Of a stretch of DNA of 64,000 bases, positions 21,156-31,265 are shown piece by piece. The notes under the pieces are model-generated. The model made no database searches and was not told where the DNA came from. It saw only the letters and a program-made list of their open reading frames with translations. The stretch comes from Bedellia somnulentella (lineage: Eukaryota > Arthropoda > Insecta > Lepidoptera > Bedelliidae), in NCBI GenBank assembly GCA_963576735.1, contig OY755182.1, forward strand, positions 496,001 through 560,000. The letters are read 5' to 3'. Numbering within the stretch: position 1 is the stretch's first letter; every line of letters begins with the position of its first letter. A program made the position numbers and the translations under genes.

Positions 21156-21376
21156 TGTATAGTGTCCGCTTAGAATAGCACTACTCCACTTCCCATGGGT
21201 GTTCGTGTCTTTTTAAGTTATTTTTGGACGATCCGGATGGAGACCTATCACCAAAAACATTTATTTTACTATCTTTTCCCCACATCACTTCCAAAAGCGG
21301 CGATAAAAAATCTGATTCTGAAGCTCTGACTACGCTTTTTAGGGATTTATAGCCGTGAGCATGTGTATGTATGTAT
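21156..21376 (+). mobile_element. SINE-A copy, diverged
   Basis: TAGTGTCCGCTTAGAATAGC to GCCGTGAGCATGTGTATG. About 30 bp of the head region is lost. Confidence 0.82.
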
Positions 21377-21811
21377 CTTAAAAATCCGTAATAAGGCCAC
21401 CATCTACCACATGAAACTCTAGCTGTTACCAATCCGATGTTCACAACACATAAAAGGATGTTCAGTCCAATCCAAGTTTTTCTTCCACCCTGGTGGCTCC
21501 GTAATTTAATTGAACCAGACTCAAATTGATTCCGCCGCCCACCTGGTGGTGGACGTGACTGGCGGCCATAGCTTAGCCATCACTTTTTATGAGAAAATCG
21601 ATGAGCATTTATTAGGTTTCTAGAATTTATTTAGGTTAAATCTATTTGGCTGGAAACTAGAACAATATTGTTAACGGTATTAAAATAGAGGCGTCGAGTT
21701 TGTTTAGGATTTTAATGAATGTTCAGTAATAAATTGAATTGCATTTTGTAATCATTGCACGTATATATAATAAACATATTAATCAGTAACCAAATAAGAT
21801 AAATTTTCGAG
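21377..21811. other. No feature recognised
   Basis: A GC-richer stretch near 21485-21580 has no sustained frame or repeat partner. Confidence 0.45.
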
Positions 21812-22043
21812 TAGTGCCGGCTTAGAATGTCACCAACCCTTTCTACCCACGAGTGTCGTAAGAGGCGACTAAGGGTATGAAGCATTTTTAAGTGGAATTT
21901 AGGCGATGCGGTTGGACAATCATCACCAAGGATACTTTATTTCTGCCCTCTTGTCTCCTATTAACTTCCAAATGTGGGTGAGGATTTTCGAGCTCTGAAG
22001 CTCTGGCTACCCTTTCTTGGATTGCCGTGAGTATATGTATGTT
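21812..22043 (+). mobile_element. SINE-A copy
   Basis: GTAGTGCCGGCTTAGAATG to GCCGTGAGTATATGTATG. The ATACTTTATTTCT..CTTGTC..ATTAACTTCC variant marks an older subfamily shared with 8-218, 31029 and 34396. Confidence 0.85.
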
Positions 22044-22465
22044 CTATTGCCACAAATTCAAATACTACTTTGTATAATTACCATCACTCACAAATTAACC
22101 AAAGTGGTTTGACATAAAATAAATATAAAAACAAGGTTTTAATTCAAATCACAAAAGATTGTCTGTGTACCAAATCTCCTTCAAATGCTTATTCAACTTT
22201 GAAAACATCATAAAATTTATTGTCAAAAGTTTTAACTTTATTTCGCGAAACATTTCCGAATGAAAATCAAAATTCTCGCGGAGCTGAATTGATTATTGTG
22301 TTGTTCAACTTCTCCAATCAAGAGTGTGAAAATATCTAGAGTTACGGAAGAAAACGTTTTCACTTTGGCTAAGATCATTTGGCTGACACAAATACAGAAA
22401 TGTGACTAACTTTTACTGTCTTACAATACTGAGAAAAAATATAATGCTTAATAAGTTTTAATAAT
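22044..22465. other. No feature recognised
   Basis: AT-rich, no credible frame. Confidence 0.5.
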
Positions 22466-22682
22466 AGGGCCGGACACGTCTGTCGAATGCATCCGGAAAA
22501 ATGGGCTAAAACAGCCACTGAATGGGTGCCTACAGATGGGCACCGGCGTAGGGGAAGGCCTAGGAGGAGATGGAGGGACGACCTGGACAGGTTTGATCCA
22601 GGGTGGTGGCGTACAGCCTCAAACAGAGATGTGTGGGCTCAAAATTGTGAGGCCTTTGCCCAGCAGTGGGAAGTGAATTAGG
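22466..22682 (+). mobile_element. 3' end of a different non-LTR LINE
   Basis: Encodes AGHVCRMHPEKW, HRRRGRPRRRWRDDLDRF and FAQQWEVN before the stop. This WAGH..RGRP..RW.DDL..QQW pattern closes the ORF of several insect LINEs. The clade is not resolved here. It is followed at once by an ATT/AAT repeat tail, which hosts the Dong-like insertion. Confidence 0.8.
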
Positions 22683-22711
22683 CTATTATAATAATAATAA
22701 TATAATATAAT
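22683..22711. repeat. TAA-type microsatellite, target of Dong-like copy 1
   Basis: ATTATAATAATAATAATATAATATAAT, most likely the tail of the LINE ending at 22682. Confidence 0.85.
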
Positions 22712-25454
22712 GGACCTTTGGGATACGGATTCAATTCTCTTTGGCGCCGCAATGACAGTTTGTCAATTTGTCGGCGTCAGGATGCCGCCAACAAGAGCTG
22801 GTGGCTCCCGCCAGGCTGGCAGTACTAGTCCCAGGACTAGAACTAGACCAGCCTGGATGAGGCGGATTGAAAGCCGTATCACAAGGGCCAGGGTCCTCAT
22901 CGGCAAACTGACCAGCTTCAGATCAGGCAACAATAGGCCGAGGGTGGTGCGCTTCGTCAGGGAGGCATTCCCTGGTGAGAATGTCTTTGACAACTCACCG
23001 GAGTTTGCCTATAGACTGGTGGAGCGATCGATGATCTGAAGCAGAATATCGCTGCTTGGGGTAAGCGAATTAGGCGATATTCTGAAAGGGTAAAGAGGTA
23101 CCAACAGAATCGTCTCTTCATGAGTGACCAGAAGAAGTTCTACAGAACTTTGGAGCGTCCCGATGTGGTTTCGACAGGTCAGCGACCGGAAAAAGCCGAT
23201 GTAGTTGCCTTTTGGCGTGGGCTTTGGTCGCTGCCTGTTGATCACGAAGAGGGCCGAACTGGAAAAGTCCAGGGCCGGACGGATTGCACCATTACTGGTT
23301 GAAGGGGTTCACGCGCTGTCACGCTACTCTCGCCCGTCAGTTCAAAAGCGCCCTCGAGAGTGGGACGCTCCCGAACTTCTTAACTACTGGGGTCACTCAT
23401 TTAGCTCCAAAGAGCGATGCTACCGCGGATCCATCACAATACCGCCCCATTACTTGTCTTTGTACAATTTACAAGACCTTGACATCCGTTCTGAGCTCCA
23501 AGATTACTCAACACATTGTTGATAACAATGTGATATCTGGAGCTCAGAACGGATGTAGGGGCGGTAGTCGCGGTAGCAAGGAGCTACTCCTCATCGATGC
23601 GGTCGTAGGCCAACTGGTCAAACGCAACCGTCGGAACTTCTCCGCTGGCTGGATAGACTACAGGAAGGCGTTCGATTCGGTACCTCATACATGGCTCATG
23701 AGGGTCCTCGAGCTGTACAAAATTGATAGTGCAGTTCGACACTTCCTCGGGCAATGTATGGGGTGCTGGAGAACGATCCTGAGTTTAGACGGTCAGCGGA
23801 TGACGGATGCGGATGACCAAATTGATATAAGGCGAGGGATTTTCCAGGGCTATTGCCTGAGTCCAGTTTGGTTTTGCTTGGCCCTGAATCCTCTAAGTAC
23901 ACTCTTGGAGAATTTGGGGACAGGCTTTCAGTTTCGGAGAGGCGGACCACGCTTGCTCATCTCCTTTACATGGATGACCTGAAGCTTTACGCCCCCACGG
24001 CTGACAGATTGGCGGAGCTACTGACGATCACTAATGATTTCAGTGGTTCCGTCAAGATGGAGCTCGGGGTCGATAAGTGTGCGGTCGTTCATGTTGAGAA
24101 GGGGCATGTCTTGCACTCTGATGGTGTCGATGTCGGCACCAATCATTTGAGGGCACTCTCCGAGGCTGAAACATACCGGTATCTGGGCATGTCACAAACC
24201 ATCGGTGTGAAGGTGGCAGTCGTGAAACAGGGTGTTTGCGAGGAGTTTTATGAACGCCTGAAAAGTGTGCTTAATAGCTACTTGTCAGGCGTTAATAAAA
24301 TCCGAGCCATTAACTCCTGGGTCATGCCTGTACTGATGTACACGTTTGGCGTGCTCAGATGGACTCAGTCCGAACTAGACGCTCTGGACAGACGAGTCCG
24401 CACGACGATGACCTCTCATCGAATGCATCATCCGAGGTCGTCGGTTATGAGATTGTATATCCCGCGGAAGTGTGGTGGTCGAGGCCTCTTGAGTGCCAAA
24501 ACCATGCACAACCGCGAGGTATGCAACCTCAGAAACTATTTTTTGACGATGACGGATAATAGTATTCGGGGAGAGGTGGTCGCTAGTGATAAAGGACTGA
24601 CTCCCTTATCGTTGGCCTCACAGGATTGGCGAAACCCGGAGGTACTTAGCACCTCTGATCGGGAGTCCGTATGGAAAGAGAAGGAGCTGCACGGGAGGTT
24701 TTACAAGGTACTTCGCGAACCTTTCGTGGACCGTAAAGCCTCCCTGCATTGGCTGCGTTTCGGGGACCTCTTTGGGGAAACCGAAGGTTTTGTCTGTGCA
24801 ATACAAGACCAGGTTATCAAGACGCGGAACTATCGGAAATACATCCTAAAGGACGGTACCACAGACATCTGTCGAGCATGTGGCCGTCCCGGAGAGTCAC
24901 TTAGGCATGTTATTTCCGGTTGTTCGGCTCTTGCTAACACTGAGTACTAGCACAGACACAACCAAGCAGCCAAAATCCTGCATCAGGAGCTCGCTCTAAA
25001 ATACGGACTCTTGCAACAGAGGCTGCCGTATTACAAGTATCTGCCGGAGCCAATTCTAGAAAACAACCGTGCCAAAATCTATTGGGACCGATCCGTTATC
25101 ACGGACAGGACTATTCTAGCGAATAAGCCTGATATCGTGGTATGGGATCGGTCGCAGTCGAGGGTATTTCTAGTGGATGTCACTATCCCTCATGACGAGG
25201 GTCTCGTGAAAGCCGACACCGAGAAGCGTCGGAAATATCTCGATCTGGCTCACGAGATCACCGACATGTGGGGTGTGACTTCGACAGAAATAATCCCAAT
25301 TGTTTTGTCCGCGAACGGGTTAATTCCAACCAGCCTCGCGACCAACTTGAGGCGGTTGGATTTCTGTGGCGTGTCGGTTCCAGCACAAATGCAGAAAGCG
25401 GTGCTGCTCGATACGGCTCGGATCGTCCGTCGGTTCTTGAACCTGACTCCCTGA
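22712..25454 (+). pseudogene. Dong/R4-type ORF, copy 1, broken
   Basis: Pieces in order: a region upstream of the RT (22712-23039, VRFVREAFPGENVF); after a frameshift, RRYSERVKRYQQNRLFM to PVDHEEG (about 23030-23250); an internal deletion with frame change joining to PNWKSPGPDGLHHYW (from ~23254); RT motifs with WIDYRKAFDSV and a motif B changed from QGDC to QGYC; a one-base deletion near 23956 just before YMDD (23967-23978); a CCHC knuckle; a TAG at 24948-24950; then the endonuclease ANKPDIVVWD..LVDVTIP. The LINE makes cDNA at a nicked target; this copy cannot encode an active protein. Neighbouring copy 2 is nearly identical but lacks the YMDD frameshift. Confidence 0.85.
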
Positions 25455-25540
25455 CCCCGACCGACTGTTCTTTTGTCGGGGAGTACCGCCTCTCCCATTT
25501 CAAATTTATATTTTCTTTTTCGGCCATGGGAGAGGCGAGG
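25455..25540 (+). other. 3' UTR hairpins of Dong-like copy 1
   Basis: CCCCGAC pairs with GTCGGGG around a 13-nt loop, and GCCTCTCCCAT pairs with ATGGGAGAGGC around an AT-rich loop. Such 3' UTR structure is where R2-type RTs bind their RNA. Both hairpins recur in copy 2. Confidence 0.7.
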
Positions 25541-25552
25541 AACTAAAAGTAA

Positions 25553-25574
25553 TGCTAAAATAATAATAAATAAT
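25553..25574. repeat. TAA-type microsatellite between Dong-like copies
   Basis: CTAAAATAATAATAAATAAT, tail of copy 1 and 5' junction of copy 2. Confidence 0.85.
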
Positions 25575-25575
25575 G

Positions 25576-27245
25576 GATTGCACCATTACTGGTTGAAGGG
25601 GTTCACGCGCTGTCACGCTACTCTCGCCCGTCAGTTCCAAATCGCCCTCGAGAGTGGGACGCTCCCGAACTTCTTAACTACTGGGGTCACTCATTTAGCT
25701 CCAAAGAGCGATGCTACCGCGGATCCATCACAATACCGCCCCATTACTTGTCTTTGTACAATTTACAAGACCTTGACATCCGTTCTGAGCTCCAAGATTA
25801 CTCAACACATTGTTGATAACAATGTGATCTCTGGAGCTCAGAACGGATGTAGGGGCGGTAGTCGCGGTAGCAAGGAGCTGCTCCTCATCGATGCGGTCGT
25901 AGGCCAACTGGTCAAACGCAACCGTCGGAACTTCTCCGCTGGCTGGATAGACTACAGGAAGGCGTTCGATTCGGTACCTCATACATGGCTCATGAGGGTC
26001 CTCGAGCTGTACAAAATTGATAGTGCAGTTCGACACTTCCTCGGGCAGTGTATGGGGTGCTGGAGAACGATCCTGAGTTTAGACGGTCAGCGGATGACGG
26101 ACGCGGATGACCAAATTGATATAAGGCGAGGAATTTTCCAGGGCGATTGCCTGAGTCCAGTTTGGTTTTGCTTGGCCCTGAATCCTCTAAGTACACTCTT
26201 GGAGAATTCGGGGACAGGCTTTCAGTTTCGGAGAGGCGGACCACGCTTGCCTCATCTCCTCTACATGGATGACCTGAAGCTTTACGCCCCCACGGCTGAC
26301 AGATTGGCGGAGCTACTGACGATCACTAATGATTTCAGTGGTTCCGTCAAGATGGAGCTCGGGGTCGATAAGTGTGCGGTCGTTCATGTGGAGAAGGGGC
26401 ATGTCGTGCACTCTGATGGTGTCGATGTCGGCACCAATCATTTGAGGGCCATCTCCGAGGCTGAAACATACCGGAATCTGGGCATGTCACAAACCATCGG
26501 TGTGAAGGTGGCAGACGTGAAACAGGGTGTTTGCGAGGAGTTTTATGAACGCCTGAAAAGTGTGCTTAATAGCTACTTGTCAGGCGTTAATAAGATCCGA
26601 GCCATTAACTCCTGGGTCATGCCTGTACTGATGTACACATTTGGCGTGCTCAGATGGACTCAGACCGAACTCGACGCTCTGGACAGACGAGTCCGCACGA
26701 TGATGACCTCTCATCGAATGCATCATCCGAGGTCGTCGGTTCTGAGATTGTATATCCCGCGGAAGTGTGGTGGTCGAGGCCTCTTGAGTGCCAAAACCAT
26801 GCACAACCGCGAGGTATGCAACCTCAGAAACTATTTTTTGACGATGACGGATGATAGTATTCGGGGAGAGGTGGTCGCTAGTGATAAAGGACTGACTCCC
26901 TTATCGTTGGCCTCACAGGATTGGCGAAACCCGGAGGTACTTAGCACCTCTGATCGGGAGTCCGTATGGAAAGAGAAGGAGCTGCACGGGAGGTTTTACA
27001 AGGTACTTCACGAACCTTTCGTGGACCGTAAAGCCTCCCTGCATTGGCTGCGTTTCGGGGACCTCTTTGGGGAAACCGAAGGTTTTGTCTGTGCAATACA
27101 AGACCAGGTTATCAAGACGCGGAACTATCGGAAATACATCCTAAAGGACGGTACCACAGACATCTGTCGAGCATGTGGCCGTCCCGGAGAGTCACTTAGG
27201 CATGTTATTTCCGGTTGTTCGGCTCTTGCTAACACTGAGTACTAG
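25576..27245 (+). CDS. Reverse transcriptase to CCHC part of Dong-like copy 2 (N-terminally truncated)
   Basis: Uninterrupted frame. The reading frame opens earlier, at 25473, inside copy 1's 3' UTR, so any ATG there is accidental and I start at the element junction. Motifs, with the position in the frame opened at 25473: fingers YRPITCLCTIYK, motif A WIDYRKAFDSV (Asp about 160), motif B RGIFQGDCLSP (about 223), catalytic YMDD (264-267), thumb region, then CRACGRPGESLRHVISGC, a C-x2-C-x8-H-x4-C knuckle (Cys 565, Cys 568, His 577, Cys 582). It ends at TAG 27243-27245, which separates it from the endonuclease in the same frame. RT and knuckle look intact, but without its N-terminus and with the amber stop it is unlikely to be autonomous. 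Confidence 0.85.
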
Positions 27246-27749
27246 CACAGACACAACCAAGCAGCCAAAATCCTGCATCAGGAGCTCGCTCTAAAATACG
27301 GACTCTTGCAACAGAGGCTGCCGTATTACAAGTATCTGCCGGAGCCAATCCTAGAAAACGACCGTGCCAAAATCTATTGGGACCGATCCGTTATCACGGA
27401 CAGGACTATTCTAGCGAATAAGCCTGATATCGTGGTATGGGATCGGTCGCAGTCGAGGGTATTTCTAGTGGATGTCACTATCCCTCATGACGAGGGTCTC
27501 GTGAAAGCCGACACCGAGAAGCGTCGGAAATATCTCGATCTGGCTCACGAGATCACCGACATGTGGGGTGTGACTTCGACAGAAATAATCCCAATTGTTT
27601 TGTCCGTGAACGGGTTAATTCCAACCAGCCTCGCGACCAACTTGAGGCGGTTGGATTTCTGTGGCGTGTCGGTTCCAGCACAGATGCAGAAAGCGGTGCT
27701 GCTCGATACGGCTCGGATCGTCCGTCGGTTCTTGAACCTGACTCCCTGA
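27246..27749 (+). CDS. Restriction-like endonuclease domain of Dong-like copy 2
   Basis: Continues in the frame of the RT after TAG 27243-27245; a separate ATG occurs at 27306. Counting from that ATG, IYWDRSVITDR is followed by KPD (Asp 41), 14 residues, then Asp 56 in LVDVTIP. This is the KPD-x12-14-D signature of the R2-type PD-(D/E)XK nuclease, which nicks the target. K and RKYLDLAHEI follow, and the domain ends NLTP. Its separation from the RT by a stop would leave the RT without its nuclease. The same split occurs in copy 1 (24951-25454). Confidence 0.8.
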   Translation, partial: HRHNQAAKILHQELALKYGLLQQRLPYYKYLPEPILENDRAKIYWDRSVITDRTILANKPDIVVWDRSQSRVFLVDVTIPHDEGLVKADTEKRRKYLDLAHEITDMWGVTSTEIIPIVLSVNGLIPTSLATNLRRLDFCGVSVPAQMQKAVLLDTARIVRRFLNLTP

Positions 27750-27836
27750 CCCCGACCGACTGTGCTCTTGTCGGGGAGTACCGTCTCTCCCATTTAAAAT
27801 TTTAATTTTCTGTTTCGGCCATGGGAGAGGCGAGGA
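27750..27836 (+). other. 3' UTR hairpins of Dong-like copy 2
   Basis: CCCCGAC/GTCGGGG and CTCTCCCAT/ATGGGAGAG. Differences from copy 1 fall in the loops, except one C-to-T in the second stem that keeps pairing as a G-U wobble. Confidence 0.7.
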
Positions 27837-28096
27837 ACTAAAGGTATTCCGAATAATAATAAGTTTTGCCCTATGAAGACATTGTAATTTTATAACTAAA
27901 AATACACATACAAGGTTTAACCGCAAAACTAGCCACAACTATGCTAGTACTGTAAACACTAAAATTTTACCACTTTGAGAGTACAAAAATGTATATTATT
28001 ATGAAATATTGTAACTTTTTTAAATAAAAATGGGTTAATAAACCTCAATGACATTTTAAAGAACTATTTAATTTTTTGAATTTTTTCGAAAAATTT

Positions 28097-28215
28097 AATT
28101 GAGCTAGTGTGGATGGTAATGTTAGTAGAGGACGACCACGGAGAACACACTTAGACCAAATTGAGAGTGTGCTCAAAAAGGCTGGCGTCCGAAGTATGAA
28201 GAATAAAAGAGCATG
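28097..28215 (+). mobile_element. LINE-Y fragment, 3' truncated
   Basis: Encodes GNVSRGRPRRTHLDQIESV and GVRSMKNKRA, then switches directly into minus-strand SINE-A. Confidence 0.8.
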
Positions 28216-28338
28216 AGCAAAAGTCTTTGGTGATTCGTGGTGATCACATCGCGCCGAATTATTGCATATAGCCTTAATCGCCTCTTACTAAAACCCATGG
28301 AAAGAAATGGTGTATTGCTATTCTATATCGACACTACA
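28216..28338 (-). mobile_element. SINE-A copy, head half
   Basis: GTCTTTGGTGATTCGTGGTG to ATATCGACACTACAC. The tail half is missing, replaced by LINE-Y. Confidence 0.7.
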
Positions 28339-28431
28339 CTATTTTTTGTTCTTAATATTGTTTGTATTTAGTTATACGGAAACTCTCGTCGAATATAATG
28401 GTGCGGTCTGAACACCGTCTCTTTTCATATC

Positions 28432-28585
28432 CTGCGTCAGGCCTACACAAATGTAGTTTCCTAAAGTCATAAGTATGTTACAATTATCAAGGCCGGTCCC
28501 CTATAACATAAATGCTTCGAGCAAAACGTGAGGACTCTGAATTACAAGTGACAAAAATGCCCAGCGATGTTCAGAAGTTTCTTTA
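28432..28585 (+). mobile_element. SINE-B copy, old, internally deleted
   Basis: CTGCGTCAGGCCTACAC, AAGTCATAAG, then GCAAAACGTGAGGACTCTG and GATGTTCAGAAGT. Confidence 0.6.
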
Positions 28586-28795
28586 AACCTATATGACTAA
28601 GTTGTACATAGTCATGTGACAGTGTATTCGTTCAAAACGGAGATGATTCTGCCCACAATCACGTGAGTACACTGTCCAAGCAAAACGTGGGTACTCTGAA
28701 CACCAGGTGACATTGTCACGTGATGTTCAGAAGTATTAGTATCTCTGCCACCCTTATGGAGACATACGACATGAAGCTTCAGTTTTTGAGTTGTC
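28586..28795 (+). mobile_element. SINE-B copy, 5' truncated
   Basis: Begins TATGACTAAGTTGTACATAG and includes the intact CAGGTGACATTGTCACGTG hairpin. Confidence 0.82.
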
Positions 28796-28846
28796 GTCAA
28801 GTTGCTAAAGGAATTTTTACTTTTAACTATTATAATTATTTAATAA

Positions 28847-29100
28847 CTAGCTGACCCGACAGACTTCGTACTGTAAATTTTCTTATGCCAAACTTAAGGT
28901 GTTTTTTCCGATACTCTGAGTTCAATCAGGCGTGAATATTTTTTTGGTCTGATTTTTCCGGGATGAAAGTATTCTGTGTTATAATTAAGGTCAATATCTA
29001 GCATTCTCTTAATTTCATTCATATACATTTTGTAATTGAGAAGCCTTTTGACCTCAAATACATAAATATGTAAACTTTCACATTTATAATATTAATAGGA
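28847..29100 (-). mobile_element. Short non-autonomous Helitron, 254 bp
   Basis: On the minus strand it starts A|TCCTATTAATATTATAAATG and ends GTCGGGTCAGCTAG|T, matching Helitron terminal rules. I recognise both termini from common lepidopteran Helitron families. ACAG/CTGT can pair near the 3' end. Confidence 0.8.
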
Positions 29101-29746
29101 TAATAATTACAGTTCAAACTAAACGGAAGTAATTAAATATTAAAACAACCAATGACTGTCCTAATCGTAACGAAACAGTTGTCAAAGTTTGAATTATTTA
29201 TTAATTACGGTCGGAACTATTCATAAAATCAATATATTAATAGACAATTGGGTTATTATTTCGAATGATTTTGTAGATTTTATAATTTTAAAGCGGGCGT
29301 TTGGTTTTGCTTTGTTTCAGTTCTTTCATTCCACATTTATCAGTTTCAGATGGAAAATATATCTTCAAGGGCAAATAGAACCTTATTCACCCACACTTAT
29401 ATAGAAGCTCAAAAATTATGCAACTATAATCATTCATCATTCATCAATCAAATCAATTTGTAACTAAACATGAATAAAATATATAAATAAGAAGAACGCC
29501 CTACATCGGACATAAAGTTATAAGAAATCAATTTGTTTGGTAAAAGTTAAATTGAAATTGATTTTCATCAAATATTCATAAGCTTAAAATATTTTCTTAC
29601 ATTTGGTAATGGTTGAATACATTTGGAATTAGAAATTTAGTTGTGTTATGAATATTTTTCCAGATTGCATAACTTTGGCAGCCCAATTGGAAAAGGCAAA
29701 GCCTTAAGTACTGAAGATTAAAATCCTAGAAAGAGAAAATGACACT
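29101..29746. other. No feature recognised
   Basis: Very AT-rich. A 71-codon frame at 29189-29404 shows no family features. Confidence 0.5.
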
Positions 29747-29762
29747 AAGTTGTAGTCTTACA

Positions 29763-29996
29763 TATACTCACGGCTATATTTCCCCAGAAGGGGTAGCCAG
29801 AGCTAAGGAATTATAAATTCCTCAGCCGCTTTTGGAAGTTGAGTGGGGAAAAGATGGTAAAAATAAAGGTTTTTGGTGATGGGTCTCCAACCGCATCGCC
29901 CAAAAATCCAATAAAAAGCCCCAATACCCTTAGTCGCCTCTTACGACACCCGTGGGTAGAAAGGGGTAGCGACATTCTAAGCCGGCACTACACGGC
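29763..29996 (-). mobile_element. SINE-A copy with 16-bp target duplication
   Basis: AAGTTGTAGTCTTACA at 29747-29762 and 30001-30016. Near-consensus, so relatively young. Confidence 0.95.
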
Positions 29997-30049
29997 AAGT
30001 AAGTTGTAGTCTTACACATTAATATTTGTGTTTTCTTTCCTACATATAT

Positions 30050-30278
30050 ATATATATACATACGTACATATGATCACGCTATTATTTCCCGTTAAGGTAA
30101 GCAGAAAATATCGATCGCCACTTTGTACGATCCTGGCAAACTTTTCTTACTTTGTTAACATCCATTAATCTTTTACATTTACATATTTTGGGCTGGCTTT
30201 TTGAGCATACTCTTCTTTGGTCTGAATGTGTCCTCCGTGATCATCCTTTACTAACATTACCTTCCACTTCACTCAAAC
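30050..30278 (-). mobile_element. LINE-Y 3' fragment
   Basis: Minus strand carries KWRSI, KRLMDVN and LDQ codons with indels. A TA microsatellite lies at its 3' side (30040-30060). Confidence 0.78.
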
Positions 30279-30290
30279 TCAGCAACTTCA

Positions 30291-30606
30291 TAACATAGCA
30301 TAACATAAACGTTCACGCCGAATATCCCCGAAGGAGTTGGCAGAGGTACTAATACATCTGAACATCACGTGACATTGTCACCTGGTGTTCAGAGTACCCA
30401 CGTTTTGCATGGACAGTGTACTCACGTGATAGGGGGCAGGCCTATCGATGTTTTGTACGAATACACTGTCACATGACTAAGTACAATTCAGCCATGTGGG
30501 TTTCCTCACGATGTTTTCCCTCACCGTTAACAACCATGATAAATTAACCACACATTTGTCTTTAGAAAAGACAAATTGGTGTAGGCCCGACACGGGACAG
30601 CACAGA
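30291..30606 (-). mobile_element. SINE-B copy with 12-bp target duplication
   Basis: TCAGCAACTTCA at 30279-30290 and 30607-30618. The copy is 5' truncated just before box A, which is normal for target-primed insertion. Confidence 0.93.
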
Positions 30607-30618
30607 TCAGCAACTTCA

Positions 30619-31027
30619 CTAGGATTTATATAATTCTCACCTCTTACAAATACCTACAAGCGAAATAGTTATTGCAATAATGCTGTCAAATATGACTTTC
30701 ATTCCAAATATAACAAGCGTAAAACTGGAAACATTCACAAATGAGTGTAGAACGACGAAACTGTATTTTTGTTGGAAATAAAATAAGGAAAACCAATTTT
30801 TTGGAGCAATCGCTCAGAAAATACAAGTTATTTTTCTACGTTTCCACTAAATATATTTGGCTTTCTTTCTAGATAAAAAAGGTCTATTCTATTCCGTATA
30901 GCCTGAAGTGCGGTTGCCAGTAATTGGAATAAATATTGGAACTGTACCTTTTACCTTACACTGCCCCTTTCTTTTATTAGAAGTGAACTCAATTGTAAAT
31001 TAAATTTAATCATTTAAAATTTCTCCA
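30619..31027. other. No feature recognised
   Basis: AT-rich, no repeat partner in the window. Confidence 0.5.
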
Positions 31028-31028
31028 G

Positions 31029-31265
31029 CCGTGTAGTGCTGGCTAAGAATATCACTACCCCTTTCTACCGACGGGTCTCCTAAGAGGGACTAAGGGTGTT
31101 GGGTTTTTGTAAGTAGTATTTGGGGCTATGCGGTTGGAGACCTATCACCAATTATACTTTATTTCTACCATCCTATTCCCTATTAACTTCCAAATTTGGC
31201 TGAGGGGTTTCTGGCTGCACCCTTTTTGGGATTTATGGCCATGAGTATATGTATGTATGTATGTA
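31029..31265 (+). mobile_element. SINE-A copy, older subfamily
   Basis: GCCGTGTAGTGCTGGC to GGCCATGAGTATATGTATG plus TATG repeats. Confidence 0.87.

Larger units (their letters stand above)
22712..25552 (+). mobile_element. Dong/R4-type LINE, copy 1
   Basis: R2-superfamily LINE with RT, CCHC and restriction-like endonuclease. It sits between TAA repeats, as documented for Dong of Bombyx mori (R4 clade). The extreme 5' part, including any N-terminal zinc fingers, is absent. Copy 2 begins in its TAA tail. Confidence 0.85.
25575..27850 (+). mobile_element. Dong/R4-type LINE, copy 2, 5' truncated
   Basis: Begins at the position equivalent to 23281 of copy 1 and ends GAACTAAAGGTATTCCGAAT plus AATAATAATAAG. 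Serial insertion of a 5'-truncated copy into the tail of copy 1 is the simplest reading. Confidence 0.88.

Noticed and set aside
25473..25575. Start codon at 25473 for the Dong-like copy 2 RT
   Set aside because: The first ~34 codons come from copy 1's 3' UTR and TAA tail; the junction at 25575 marks the real element start.
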